A stretch of DNA of 64,000 bases from assembly GCA_029262115.1 (NCBI GenBank), contig JAJCZZ010000073.1, forward strand, positions 49,666 to 113,665, written 5' to 3'. A program made the translations under genes and the position numbers. A model generated the notes under the pieces. It was not told where the DNA came from, ran no database searches, and worked only from the letters and a program-made list of their open reading frames with translations. Source of the DNA: Gemmatimonadota bacterium. Lineage in GTDB: Bacteria; Gemmatimonadota; Gemmatimonadetes; Longimicrobiales; Gaopeijiaceae. Below, piece after piece: positions 38,486-45,762 of this stretch (position 1 is the first letter of the stretch; every line of letters starts with the position of its first letter).

Positions 38486-39937
38486 ATGATCCGTGAAGGC
38501 TCGGAGCAGACGAGACCCGGTCCACCCGATGCCGTTCGACCCTTGGAGCTTCCTTCGAAGAGTCGTGGACGGGTCCTCGTCGTCGAGGACGACGAGCTCG
38601 TGCGGGAACTCCTCCGCGAGACGCTCGGGGAACACGGCTACGACGTCGAAGAGGCGGGAGACGGTGCGGCGGCACTCAGAGCGCTCTCGGAGCGATCGTT
38701 CGAGGTCGTTCTCCTCGATCTCCATCTTCCGAGAGTCAGCGGATTGAGCGTGCTGTCGGCGCTGTCGGCAGTGTCGACCGACGCACGATTCATCGTGATG
38801 ACCGCGTGTGGAAGTGTGGAAACGGCGGTGGAGGCGATGAAGCTCGGAGCATACGACTACCTCCGTAAACCTCTCGATGAGGCTGAGCTTCTGTCGGTGG
38901 TGGACCGAGCCGGAAGGGAGGTGACGCTTCGACGAGAGCTCTCCGGTTTGCGCCACTTCGCGGTGGCGGAATGGCAGGAACGAATCGTCGGCAAGGCACC
39001 GGCCATGCGGCGTCTCTTCCGCAGCATCGAGCAGGTCGCCGCGACGCGGGCAAGCGTCCTGATCGAGGGTGAGAGCGGTACCGGAAAGGAACTCGTCGCG
39101 CGCGCGCTTCACTCGCTCTCGACGCGGGCCGCGAAACGGTTCGTACCCATCAACTGCTCGGCGCTCCCGCACTCGCTCCTGGAGGCGGAGCTCTTCGGGC
39201 ATATGAAAGGGTCGTTCACGGGCGCGCTCGAGAGTCGTAGCGGGCTGATCGAGGAGGCTCACGGAGGAACGCTCTTTCTCGACGAGATCAGCACCCTCGA
39301 CGAGGACATCCAGGTGAAGCTCCTACGGGTGCTGCAGGAACGTCAGGTACAGCGTGTCGGAGCGCGGAAGGCGTCGCCGATCGATTTCCGATTGATCGCA
39401 GCCACGAACCGGAATCTCGAGATGCTGGTCAGGGAGGGACAGTTCCGCGACGACCTCTTCTATCGCCTGAATGTGTTTCCCATCCGGATTCCCCCTCTTC
39501 GCGAAAGGAAAGAGGACATCCCCTTACTCGCACATTATTTCGGTCTTCGGTTCTCGAAGCAGTATGGAGTGGAGCCCCCCGAGATTCCCCCCGATGTGAT
39601 GCGCGGGTTGACCGCGTATCGGTGGCCCGGAAATGTGCGGGAACTTGAAAACTTCATCGAACGCAACGTGATCATGCATCCCGGTGGCCGGATCTCCCTG
39701 CTGAACCTCGGCGGATCGGCGCCTCGGGGATCTCCCGCGGAGCTAGGAGGTCGTGCGGTGGAAGAAAAATGGCCTCTCGGGCGGCTGGAACGGGAGTACA
39801 TCCTGGCCGTTCTCGACCGATGCGGAGGCCGGCAGACGGAAGCTGCGGAGGTGTTGGGGATCAATCGCCGAACCATCCATCGGAAGCTCAAGCAGTATCG
39901 GGAAGAAGGTTTGCTGTCCGAAGAAGAGAAGCCGTAG
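38486..39937 (+). CDS. NtrC-family sigma54-dependent response regulator
   Basis: The 483-aa protein has three parts. The receiver domain (about 28-145) has the acidic pocket VVEDDE, phospho-acceptor Asp in LLDLHLPRVSG, VMTACGS and RKPLD. The AAA+ domain (about 170-395) has Walker A GESGTGKELVA, the sigma54-contact loop GSFTGA, Walker B GGTLFLDEIS, and WPGNVRELENFIERN. A Fis-type HTH lies at the C-terminus (RQTEAAEVLGINRRTIHRKLKQY). The loop carries Ser in place of the usual Ala in GAFTGA, a known tolerated variant. All phosphorelay residues are present but no histidine kinase is adjacent. It is the natural candidate to bind the CGGGAC-N5-GTCCCG repeats around it. Confidence 0.95.
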   Translation: MIREGSEQTRPGPPDAVRPLELPSKSRGRVLVVEDDELVRELLRETLGEHGYDVEEAGDGAAALRALSERSFEVVLLDLHLPRVSGLSVLSALSAVSTDARFIVMTACGSVETAVEAMKLGAYDYLRKPLDEAELLSVVDRAGREVTLRRELSGLRHFAVAEWQERIVGKAPAMRRLFRSIEQVAATRASVLIEGESGTGKELVARALHSLSTRAAKRFVPINCSALPHSLLEAELFGHMKGSFTGALESRSGLIEEAHGGTLFLDEISTLDEDIQVKLLRVLQERQVQRVGARKASPIDFRLIAATNRNLEMLVREGQFRDDLFYRLNVFPIRIPPLRERKEDIPLLAHYFGLRFSKQYGVEPPEIPPDVMRGLTAYRWPGNVRELENFIERNVIMHPGGRISLLNLGGSAPRGSPAELGGRAVEEKWPLGRLEREYILAVLDRCGGRQTEAAEVLGINRRTIHRKLKQYREEGLLSEEEKP

Positions 39938-39952
39938 GCCCAGCGCCCCACA

Positions 39953-39979
39953 CGATTCGGGACAACTCGTCCCGAATCG
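39953..39979. promoter_or_regulatory. Enhancer-type repeat 3 within an extended 11-bp inverted repeat
   Basis: The 17-bp core CGGGAC-AACTC-GTCCCG (39958-39974) extends to CGATT and AATCG on the two sides, giving a perfect 11-bp stem. It lies 15 bp after the regulator stop, so it could also be its transcription terminator, but no T-tract follows. It is centred 126 bp upstream of the -24 element before hsp20. Confidence 0.55.
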
Positions 39980-40090
39980 GAGACAAGACGGCCCGTCACG
40001 CGATCCACGGGGCTCCCTGGTGACTCCAGCACCTCCGGCGAAACCGGGGTGGGCAGGGCATTCAGGCGCCCACACGGACTCCCGAATCGC

Positions 40091-40106
40091 TGGCATGGCC
40101 GATGCT
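40091..40106 (+). promoter_or_regulatory. Predicted sigma54 promoter of hsp20
   Basis: TGGCATG-GCCG-ATGCT fits TGGCACG-N4-TTGCA, with GG at 40092-40093 and GC at 40104-40105, and closely resembles the BON-gene promoter (GGCATG-N4-ATGC). The predicted start near 40116 gives a leader of about 100 nt. The rest of the gap 39980-40218 holds no gene. Confidence 0.6.
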
Positions 40107-40218
40107 TCCGGACGTACCGCCATCGGGTCACGACCCTCCGCAGGCCACCGAAGATGACGCTGGCAGAGGTCGGACCCGCGAGGCACCCCTTCCCACTGTG
40201 GAATCCGGAGGTATCACG

Positions 40219-40683
40219 ATGAACGCTCTCACCGCTTTTCGATCGGGAGTCGATCCCCGGTACGACTTTCCTTCGCTGCCGGAGAGGATGACCCGCATAC
40301 TCGGGCGAACCCTCCCCTTCCTCCCTGAAGAGACGATGGCCTACGTGCCTTCCGTTGATCTTCGGGAAGCCAACGGCGAGTACGTGCTCAGCGCCGAGCT
40401 CCCCGGAATGAAGGAGAACGACATCCAGATCGACGTGCAGGATGGTGTCCTGACCCTCCAGGGCGAGAAGACCTCCGGCGGGGAGACCAGCGGTGGGGAC
40501 GGCAACGAACGGTGGCACCTCGTGGAACGGCGCTTCGGCGCGTTTGAACGGTCCTTTTCACTCCCTCGAAAGGTGAACGTGGAGAAGATCCGGGCCGAGT
40601 TCTCGGATGGAGTGCTGACCGTCCACCTTCCCAAGGGCAAGGACGGTACGGGGAAGCGGATCCCTGTGAGCGCGGCGCATTGA
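40219..40683 (+). CDS. Small heat-shock protein, Hsp20/alpha-crystallin family
   Basis: The 154-aa ATP-independent holdase has an N-terminal arm, then the alpha-crystallin domain (about 45-148): YVPSVDLREANGEYVLSAEL, GVLTLQGEKTS, and the conserved AEFSDGVLTVHLPKG. The C-terminal tail is short; a weak IPV motif (KRIPVSAAH) matches the I-x-I/V anchor. The ATG at 40219 is preceded by GGAGG at ideal spacing, so the longer in-frame start is rejected. A predicted sigma54 promoter and enhancer repeat lie upstream, unusual for a small heat-shock gene. Confidence 0.95.
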   Translation: MNALTAFRSGVDPRYDFPSLPERMTRILGRTLPFLPEETMAYVPSVDLREANGEYVLSAELPGMKENDIQIDVQDGVLTLQGEKTSGGETSGGDGNERWHLVERRFGAFERSFSLPRKVNVEKIRAEFSDGVLTVHLPKGKDGTGKRIPVSAAH

Positions 40684-40688
40684 CGCGC

Positions 40689-40729
40689 TCGGGACGCGTG
40701 CCGGGAAGCATTCCGGGCGTGCGTCCCGA
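40689..40729 (+). terminator. Large hairpin after hsp20
   Basis: TCGGGACGC (40689-40697) pairs with GCGTCCCGA (40721-40729), enclosing a smaller GGAA-GCA-TTCC stem. No T-run follows. It probably terminates or processes the hsp20 transcript before the oxidoreductase unit. Confidence 0.45.
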
Positions 40730-40759
40730 AGCGTATCGAGTCGAAGGACGGAGACGTTG

Positions 40760-40819
40760 ATGTTCGCCGCGCCATGGGTGGCGTCCCCGAAATTGTTGCG
40801 TGGCGCGGGGCCGGCGTGA
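40760..40819 (+). CDS. Possible 19-residue leader peptide
   Basis: An ATG preceded by GGAG opens a 19-codon frame (MFAAPWVASPKLLRGAGPA) whose TGA overlaps the GTG start of the next gene (GTGA). The downstream GTG has no Shine-Dalgarno of its own, so translation of this small frame may deliver ribosomes to it. No homology is known; it may simply be a coupling leader. Confidence 0.4.
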   Translation: MFAAPWVASPKLLRGAGPA

Positions 40820-42129
40820 ATCGATCTCTCATCGTTGCCGTCGCATGGTGCTTCGCGTACCTGACCCTCGTATGTGCGCCGCTCCTGTTGCTGCCGACCG
40901 ACTCCGGCGGTCCGTTCGCTTGGAACCTCGCGATCGCCCTCGGCTACGGCGGATTGGCGATCATGGGCCTCCAGTTCGCGCTGACGGCGCGCTTCAGGGG
41001 TGCCACGGCCCCGTTCGGAATCGATGTCATATACTTCTTCCATCGATGGGTGGCGGTCGGAGGGTTGGTCCTACTGATCGGACATTGGGGCGTATTTCGC
41101 GTGTATTTTCCGACCGCGCTCGGAGTGATGGATCCGCGAAACGCGCCGGTGGGCCTCACGGCAGGACGTATCGCGCTCCTCCTGTTCGCGACTGTGATCG
41201 CCTCATCGCTCTGGCGCAAGCGCATAGGCCTCGAATACGACCTTTGGCGGCTGGGGCACATCGCTCTGGCCATCGCCGCCGTCGTGCTCTCCGCGGTTCA
41301 TGTGCGGGGAAGTCGATCCCTCACGGAATCGACTCCTCTGCGTTGGCTCTGGATCGGGTACGGATGCGCCTGGATCGTGTTGGTGGCCTACGTCCGCTTT
41401 TTCCGCCCGTGGCGCCTACTCAGGACACCCTACCGAGTCACGGACGTCAGGGAAGAACGCGGGAGTGCGTGGACGTTGACGCTCGTACCCGAGAGTCACT
41501 CGGGGCTGACCTTTCGGCCGGGACAGTTCGCGTGGCTCACCCTTCGTGCCTCTCCGTTCGCGGCCAGGGAACACCCATTTTCCTTCTCCGGAAGCGCGGC
41601 CGATATACCGCAACTCAGCTTCACGATCAAGGAGCTCGGGGACTTTTCAGGTCGGATCGGTACGGTCGCGGTGGGGGAACGCGCATTCGTGGACGGACCG
41701 CATGGAGTCTTCACGATCGATCGACACCCGGATGCGCCGGGATTCGTGTTCGTGGTCGGAGGCGTGGGAGTCGCCCCGATCATGAGTATGCTGCGCACGC
41801 TGGCCGACCGAGAGGACCCGCGGCCGCTCCAACTGATCTACGCCAACGTTCAATGGGACGCCGTTCTCTTCCGGGAGGAGCTAGCGGAGTTGGCGGATCG
41901 CCTCGACCTCTCGGTGACCCATGTCCTGGAACGCCCACCCGCGGACTGGGACCAACCTCGTGGGAGAGTGTCGGCAGCGATTCTCGATGACGCGATTCGT
42001 CGCGCACCGAGCGAGACCGTGTTCTTCGTCTGCGGGCCCGAACGAATGAACGATGTGGTTCAGCGACTTCTGCACGACCAGGACGTACCTCTGCGCCGCG
42101 TCCACTCCGAACTGTTCGACATGGTGTGA
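40816..42129 (+). CDS. Membrane ferric-reductase-like NAD(P)H oxidoreductase
   Basis: The 437-aa protein combines a six-helix membrane part (about 1-195) with a ferredoxin-NADP reductase module. Paired His residues (FFHRWVAV with LIGHWGVF; RLGHIALAI with SAVHVRG) fit the two-haem FRD/NOX-type core. The FAD site is in EHPFSFSG, the nucleotide site in VVGGVGVAPIMSM, and the C-terminal end has FFVCGPERMNDVV. It would carry electrons from cytosolic NAD(P)H through haem to a periplasmic acceptor, possibly the cytochrome c encoded next. The GTG at 40816 is chosen for its overlap with the leader frame; an ATG at 40774 without a ribosome site is the alternative. Confidence 0.85.
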   Translation: MNRSLIVAVAWCFAYLTLVCAPLLLLPTDSGGPFAWNLAIALGYGGLAIMGLQFALTARFRGATAPFGIDVIYFFHRWVAVGGLVLLIGHWGVFRVYFPTALGVMDPRNAPVGLTAGRIALLLFATVIASSLWRKRIGLEYDLWRLGHIALAIAAVVLSAVHVRGSRSLTESTPLRWLWIGYGCAWIVLVAYVRFFRPWRLLRTPYRVTDVREERGSAWTLTLVPESHSGLTFRPGQFAWLTLRASPFAAREHPFSFSGSAADIPQLSFTIKELGDFSGRIGTVAVGERAFVDGPHGVFTIDRHPDAPGFVFVVGGVGVAPIMSMLRTLADREDPRPLQLIYANVQWDAVLFREELAELADRLDLSVTHVLERPPADWDQPRGRVSAAILDDAIRRAPSETVFFVCGPERMNDVVQRLLHDQDVPLRRVHSELFDMV

Positions 42130-42144
42130 TGCGATGACCGGGCC

Positions 42145-42588
42145 GTGGCGAAGATGATGCGTACCAGGATCGCTTTCGCGCTGGTCTGCGGCGTCGTCCT
42201 CCTCGTCATCGGCCTGGCGGTGCGATTCGCCGGGGTGGGAACGGAGGGTGGCCGCCAACCGTCGGATCCGCCGACCACGGCGGGTACCGACACCCTTCCG
42301 CGGATCGACGGGGCACGCGAGAGAGGCCAGGCGATCTTCGAGGCTCAGGGCTGCGCGAGTTGCCACTCGATCGGCGCGATCGGGAATCCCCGCTATCCCC
42401 TGGACCGAGTGGGGGCGAAGCGGGACGACATTTCGATCCGAGAGTGGATCCTCGCCGAAGGAACGGCACGGGATTCACTGTCTTCGACCGTGCGGCGAAG
42501 TAAGACCGGATATCGGGAGATGAGTCCATCCGACCTCGGGATCCTGGTGCAGTATCTGACGACGCTCCGTACGATCCGAATCCGGTAG
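42145..42588 (+). CDS. Membrane-anchored c-type cytochrome
   Basis: The 147-aa protein has an N-terminal anchor (IAFALVCGVVLLVIGLAVRF) and then a class I cytochrome c domain with GQAIFEAQGCASCHSIG and a distal methionine likely in YREMSPSDLGILVQYL. It faces the periplasm. It starts 15 bp after the reductase and is probably its electron acceptor. The start is a GTG at 42145; ATG codons at 42154 or 42157 are alternatives. Confidence 0.85.
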   Translation: MAKMMRTRIAFALVCGVVLLVIGLAVRFAGVGTEGGRQPSDPPTTAGTDTLPRIDGARERGQAIFEAQGCASCHSIGAIGNPRYPLDRVGAKRDDISIREWILAEGTARDSLSSTVRRSKTGYREMSPSDLGILVQYLTTLRTIRIR

Positions 42589-42806
42589 CTCGTTCCGGCC
42601 GGCGGCCTCGACGAGAGCTAAGACCATGCCGGGGGTCGGGCTCGACGAACGGGTCCACGCGGGCCATGACCGCTCCGGCCCGTTCGGGTCTGCGTTTCGA
42701 ACCGGCTTTCTCGTGCGCGCCCTGCTGGAGGCAGCGCGCCTACGCCACGCAGCGCAGCCAGCGGGGGTGACCAAGCGGTATCGTGGAGAGCGATAGGACC
42801 AAATCA

Positions 42807-42835
42807 TTGACATCACGATGTGGTGATGTCATGAT
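42807..42835 (+). promoter_or_regulatory. Promoter/operator of the second vapBC pair
   Basis: A perfect inverted repeat TGACATCAC-N6-GTGATGTCA (42808-42831) overlaps a TTGACA -35 (42807-42812) and, after 17 bp, CATGAT as a -10 (42830-42835). Transcription would then begin at about the vapB ATG (42841), giving a leaderless message; no Shine-Dalgarno is seen. The rest of the 252-bp gap from 42589 is unremarkable. Confidence 0.65.
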
Positions 42836-42840
42836 GTCCC

Positions 42841-43065
42841 ATGAGAACCACGCTCAACCTGGATGAAGATGTCCTCCGGGCGGTCCGAAGTCTGGCCCGC
42901 GAACGCGGTGAGAGTTTAGGGTCCGTGGCCTCGTCCCTGATCAGGGCGGGGCTGCGGCCTCCCGAGGCCCCCTACTATCGGGCGGATTTTCCAGTCTTCC
43001 AGGTTCGCGAAGGAACGCCGCCGCTGACGCCCGACATGGTGAACGACGCCCGGGACGAACCCTGA
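42841..43065 (+). CDS. vapB: Ribbon-helix-helix VapB antitoxin
   Basis: The 74-aa antitoxin begins MRTTLNLDEDVLRAVRSLA, the ribbon-helix-helix strand and first helix, with the second helix in SVASSLIRAGL. The C-terminal half (FPVFQVREGTPPLTPDMVN) is the toxin-wrapping tail seen in mycobacterial-type VapB proteins. The stop overlaps the PIN toxin start. The palindrome immediately upstream is the expected autorepressor site. Confidence 0.88.
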   Translation: MRTTLNLDEDVLRAVRSLARERGESLGSVASSLIRAGLRPPEAPYYRADFPVFQVREGTPPLTPDMVNDARDEP

Positions 43066-43490
43066 TCGCGCTCCTCGACTTCAACGTTCTCGTCGCGCTG
43101 GCCTGGCCCAACCACGTCCACCACGCGCGCGCCCATCGCTGGTTCACTTCGCTCGGCACCCGCGCATGGGCCACGTGCAGCGTGACCGAGTCGGGCTTCA
43201 TCCGCGTCTCCAGCAACAGCAGGGCCGTTCCGGACGCACGATCGCCTCGCGAGGCTGCCTCTCTCCTCCGAGAGATTCGCCAGGTCGGGACGCATGCCTT
43301 CTGGGAGGACGACGTCTCTCTGGCAACCGGCAATCACGACGTCTTCGACCAAGTAGTCGGGTACCGGCAAGTGACCGACGCCCACCTACTGGCCCTCGCG
43401 GTCCGCCACGGAGGGCGGCTCGCCACCTTCGATCGGGGCCTACGCGACCTGTCCACCAAGCATCCGGGGGCGGTGGAGTTCATCCCGTAG
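43062..43490 (+). CDS. vapC: VapC PIN-domain ribonuclease toxin, probable CTG start
   Basis: The 142-aa product has all four PIN acidic positions: LLDFNVLVALAW, VTESGFIR, VTDAHLLALAV and ATFDRGL. The family opening (MIALLDVNVLVAL in relatives) aligns exactly to the codons beginning CTG ATC GCG at 43062, which overlap the antitoxin TGA in the same way GTGA/ATGA do elsewhere here. The next in-frame ATG would remove the first catalytic Asp. A CTG start is rare, so a non-AUG initiation that keeps toxin output low is inferred. Confidence 0.85.
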   Translation: MIALLDFNVLVALAWPNHVHHARAHRWFTSLGTRAWATCSVTESGFIRVSSNSRAVPDARSPREAASLLREIRQVGTHAFWEDDVSLATGNHDVFDQVVGYRQVTDAHLLALAVRHGGRLATFDRGLRDLSTKHPGAVEFIP

Positions 43491-43565
43491 CGGAACGGCT
43501 TTTCTCCCCTGAGGGCACGGCCGCGTGGTCGGAAGGCCGAGGCCATTGGCCTCGGCAAAAATAAC

Positions 43566-43600
43566 GACAATTGTCAATAGTCGCTATTTTATGGTACCAT
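43566..43600. promoter_or_regulatory. Palindrome cluster upstream of parDE
   Basis: Three inverted repeats follow one another in an AT-rich patch: GACAATTGTC (43566-43575), AATAG-TCG-CTATT (43576-43588) and ATGGTACCAT (43591-43600). Such arrays are typical of ParD operator/promoters. A separate -10 could not be placed with confidence. Confidence 0.5.
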
Positions 43601-43635
43601 CAGGTGTACTGATCCCGTCCGCGTGGAGATGCGCC

Positions 43636-43893
43636 ATGAACGTGAGCCTGACACCCGAACTCGAAGACTTCGTGACAGCGAAGGTGGGAAGCGGCTTGTA
43701 TGGCTCTCAAAGCGAGGTCGTTCGAGAGGGGCTTCGCCTCCTCATCGAGCGCGACCAGCTGATGGCCTCGCGGATCTCGGAGTTGCGCGGTGAGATTTCC
43801 GAAGGGCTCGAGCAGGCACGCCGCGGGGAGTTCGTCTCGGGCGAGGAATTGAGAGCCCGCATCCGAGATAAGAGCCGTGACCGGCGGACGTGA
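43636..43893 (+). CDS. parD: ParD-type antitoxin
   Basis: The 85-aa protein begins MNVSLTPELEDFVTAKVGSG then YGSQSEVVREGLRLL, the ribbon-helix-helix domain of the ParD/CC2985 family, followed by a charged helix (ISELRGEISEGLEQA) that binds the toxin. GGAG precedes the ATG. It overlaps the toxin gene by 17 bp. It probably represses through the upstream palindromes. Confidence 0.92.
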   Translation: MNVSLTPELEDFVTAKVGSGLYGSQSEVVREGLRLLIERDQLMASRISELRGEISEGLEQARRGEFVSGEELRARIRDKSRDRRT

Positions 43894-44188
43894 GGAGCGT
43901 TATCGACTCACGACCAGAGCGGCCGAGGGAATCGACAGCATCTGGGAGTACATCGCCGAGGACAGCGTAGATCGGGCGGATCGAGTCATCGAAGACATCT
44001 TCAACGCGATTCATCTCCTGGTGGACTCGGCCGGTATCGGCCACAGACGCGACGACCTCGCGGACGAAACGCTTCGCGCGTGGCCTGTCCACTCGTACCT
44101 GATCGTCTACAGGGAGAAGGAGCCGCTCGAGATCGTCCATGTAGTCAGCGGCTACCGCGACCTTTTCGCGCTGTTTTCGAGCGACTGA
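43877..44188 (+). CDS. parE: ParE/RelE-superfamily toxin
   Basis: The 103-aa toxin has the ParE fold pattern: YRLTTRAAEGIDSIWEYI, DRVIEDIFNAIHLLVDS, IGHRRDDLADETLRAWPV and the C-terminal YLIVYREKE with IVHVVSGYRDLFALF. ParE members poison DNA gyrase, although some relatives act as ribosome-dependent nucleases. The GTG at 43877 lies inside parD, so the pair is translationally coupled. Confidence 0.92.
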   Translation: MTGGREERYRLTTRAAEGIDSIWEYIAEDSVDRADRVIEDIFNAIHLLVDSAGIGHRRDDLADETLRAWPVHSYLIVYREKEPLEIVHVVSGYRDLFALFSSD

Positions 44189-44246
44189 ACTCAGCGTGGT
44201 CGCGTTTTTCGTGGTGGCAACCTCGCGGCACCTCGGTGCCTCCCCT

Positions 44247-45422
44247 TCACCACCCGACCTCCTGCACGTCCGACCATGGCAGGACGTCCGCATCGGTTCG
44301 CGCCTGCCTCCCCTCCCCCCCGTACACCAGACGCGGGACAACATCGAGGTGCGGCACCGCCTCCCGCGCCCGCTCCCGAAATCCGACCAGCCCGTCCAGA
44401 AAGCCGGACGCCACGGTCGCGCCGGACTTCACTTCCACGGCCGTGACCGACGATCCAGTTTCGATCACGAGGTCAACCTCGATTCCCCGCGTTTCCCGGA
44501 GATGGAACAGGTCCGGCGTACGCCCGCGGTGGAGTCGGGCCTTGAGCACCTCCCCTGCCACCCACGTTTCGAACACGGCGCCCCGAAGTGGGTGGTTGCG
44601 GAGCTGGTCGGGATCACGGATGCCCAGCAGATGGCAGGCGAGCCCCGAATCGACGAAGTGCAGCTTGGGGGCCTTGAGAACGCGCTTGCTAGCGTTTCGC
44701 AGCCACGGTGGTACCGAGAAGATGATGAAGCTGGCCTCCAGCACGGACAGCCACGCCCGCGCGGTGGGATGGGAGATACCGGCATCCCCGCCCAGCCCCG
44801 TGAGGTTTCTCTCCCGCCCCGTCCGAGCGGCGGTCAGCCGTAGGAAAGCAGTGAACGCGTCGAGGTCGGTCACGTTGAGCGCCTGGCGAAGGTCACGCTG
44901 CACGTACGTCGCGGTGTAGTCGGCGAGCCACCGTCCGGCGTCCAGTCCACGATCGTGGATCCGAGGATACCCGCCCGCCCAGACGGTTTCCCACAGGCCT
45001 GAAGGGGGTCGCTCGAAGCGGTGAAGTTCATCGAGACTCAGCGGCATGAGCTCCAGCAACGCGACCCTGCCCGCCAGCGACTGGCTGATGGCCTCCGTCA
45101 AGCCGAAATGCTGCGAACCGGTCAGGACGAACCGACCGGGGGTGGGGTCGTGGTCGACCGACTCCTGGAGGTAGCTGAACAGTTCGGGAACCCTCTGCAC
45201 CTCGTCAATGACGACGGGCCCTGCGTACTGAGCCAAAAAGCCTCGGGGGTCGTCGCGGGCAAAGCCCCGATTGTCGAGCGGCTCGAGCGACACGTACCGG
45301 TGATCGGGGAACGTCGCCCGACAGAGCGTGGTCTTCCCCGACTGCCGCGGTCCCGTCACCGCCACCACCGGCGCGCGGCTGCCTTCACGCTCGAGTACAG
45401 ACTGCAGCTCTCTACGAATCAT
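44247..45422 (-). CDS. AAA ATPase with DUF4143 domain
   Basis: The 391-aa protein has a P-loop AAA_14 domain (VVAVTGPRQSGKTTL, Walker B PVVIDEVQRVPELF, sensor VLTGSQHFGL) and a C-terminal DUF4143 nuclease-like domain (HFVDSGLACHLLGI, AVFETWVAGEVL, EVDLVIETGSSVTAVEVKSG, which resembles the PD-(D/E)xK core ExK). Stand-alone genes of this family are scattered and often mobile; function is unclear, with toxin or nuclease roles proposed. The ATG at 45422 follows a large inverted repeat. It is convergent with parDE, extending the toxin-like cluster. Confidence 0.85.
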   Translation of the reverse strand: MIRRELQSVLEREGSRAPVVAVTGPRQSGKTTLCRATFPDHRYVSLEPLDNRGFARDDPRGFLAQYAGPVVIDEVQRVPELFSYLQESVDHDPTPGRFVLTGSQHFGLTEAISQSLAGRVALLELMPLSLDELHRFERPPSGLWETVWAGGYPRIHDRGLDAGRWLADYTATYVQRDLRQALNVTDLDAFTAFLRLTAARTGRERNLTGLGGDAGISHPTARAWLSVLEASFIIFSVPPWLRNASKRVLKAPKLHFVDSGLACHLLGIRDPDQLRNHPLRGAVFETWVAGEVLKARLHRGRTPDLFHLRETRGIEVDLVIETGSSVTAVEVKSGATVASGFLDGLVGFRERAREAVPHLDVVPRLVYGGEGRQARTDADVLPWSDVQEVGW

Positions 45423-45425
45423 GCA

Positions 45426-45452
45426 CAAATCGTAGATTGGATTTTCGATTTG
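45426..45452 (-). promoter_or_regulatory. Inverted repeat at the start of the DUF4143 gene
   Basis: CAAATCG-N13-CGATTTG lies a few bases upstream of the ATG within an AT-rich patch, a likely promoter/operator and possible autoregulatory site. The rest of the gap to 45762 contains no recognisable gene. Confidence 0.4.
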
Positions 45453-45762
45453 CACAATCCGTGCGAGACGGTTTACCGACCGGACCGGCAACTTCAGCAA
45501 CGATTTCGCATTCTCCCGCCCACCGGCATCGGCCCACGCGCTTCCCCACTTTCATACCATGTACAGCGGCTTCGAGGCTTCCGTATCCATCGAAGACTCG
45601 GCAATCTTAAGGCGCCGCCTGCCGCCGAGGGCGCGGGGGCTCGTCGCGGAGTGGGCGACGAGATCAACGGCAGGGCGCCCGCATCCCGCTGACGGCCGTC
45701 CCACCCACATCCCACTGGACAGCAGGGCCGCGGCTCCCGCCGCGGCCCCACCACGACGTCGT

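Noticed and set aside
39953..39979. Reading the third CGGGAC repeat only as a terminator of the regulator gene
   Set aside because: It lacks a T-tract and shares exact core and spacing with two repeats that are not downstream of a gene end; a dual role remains possible.
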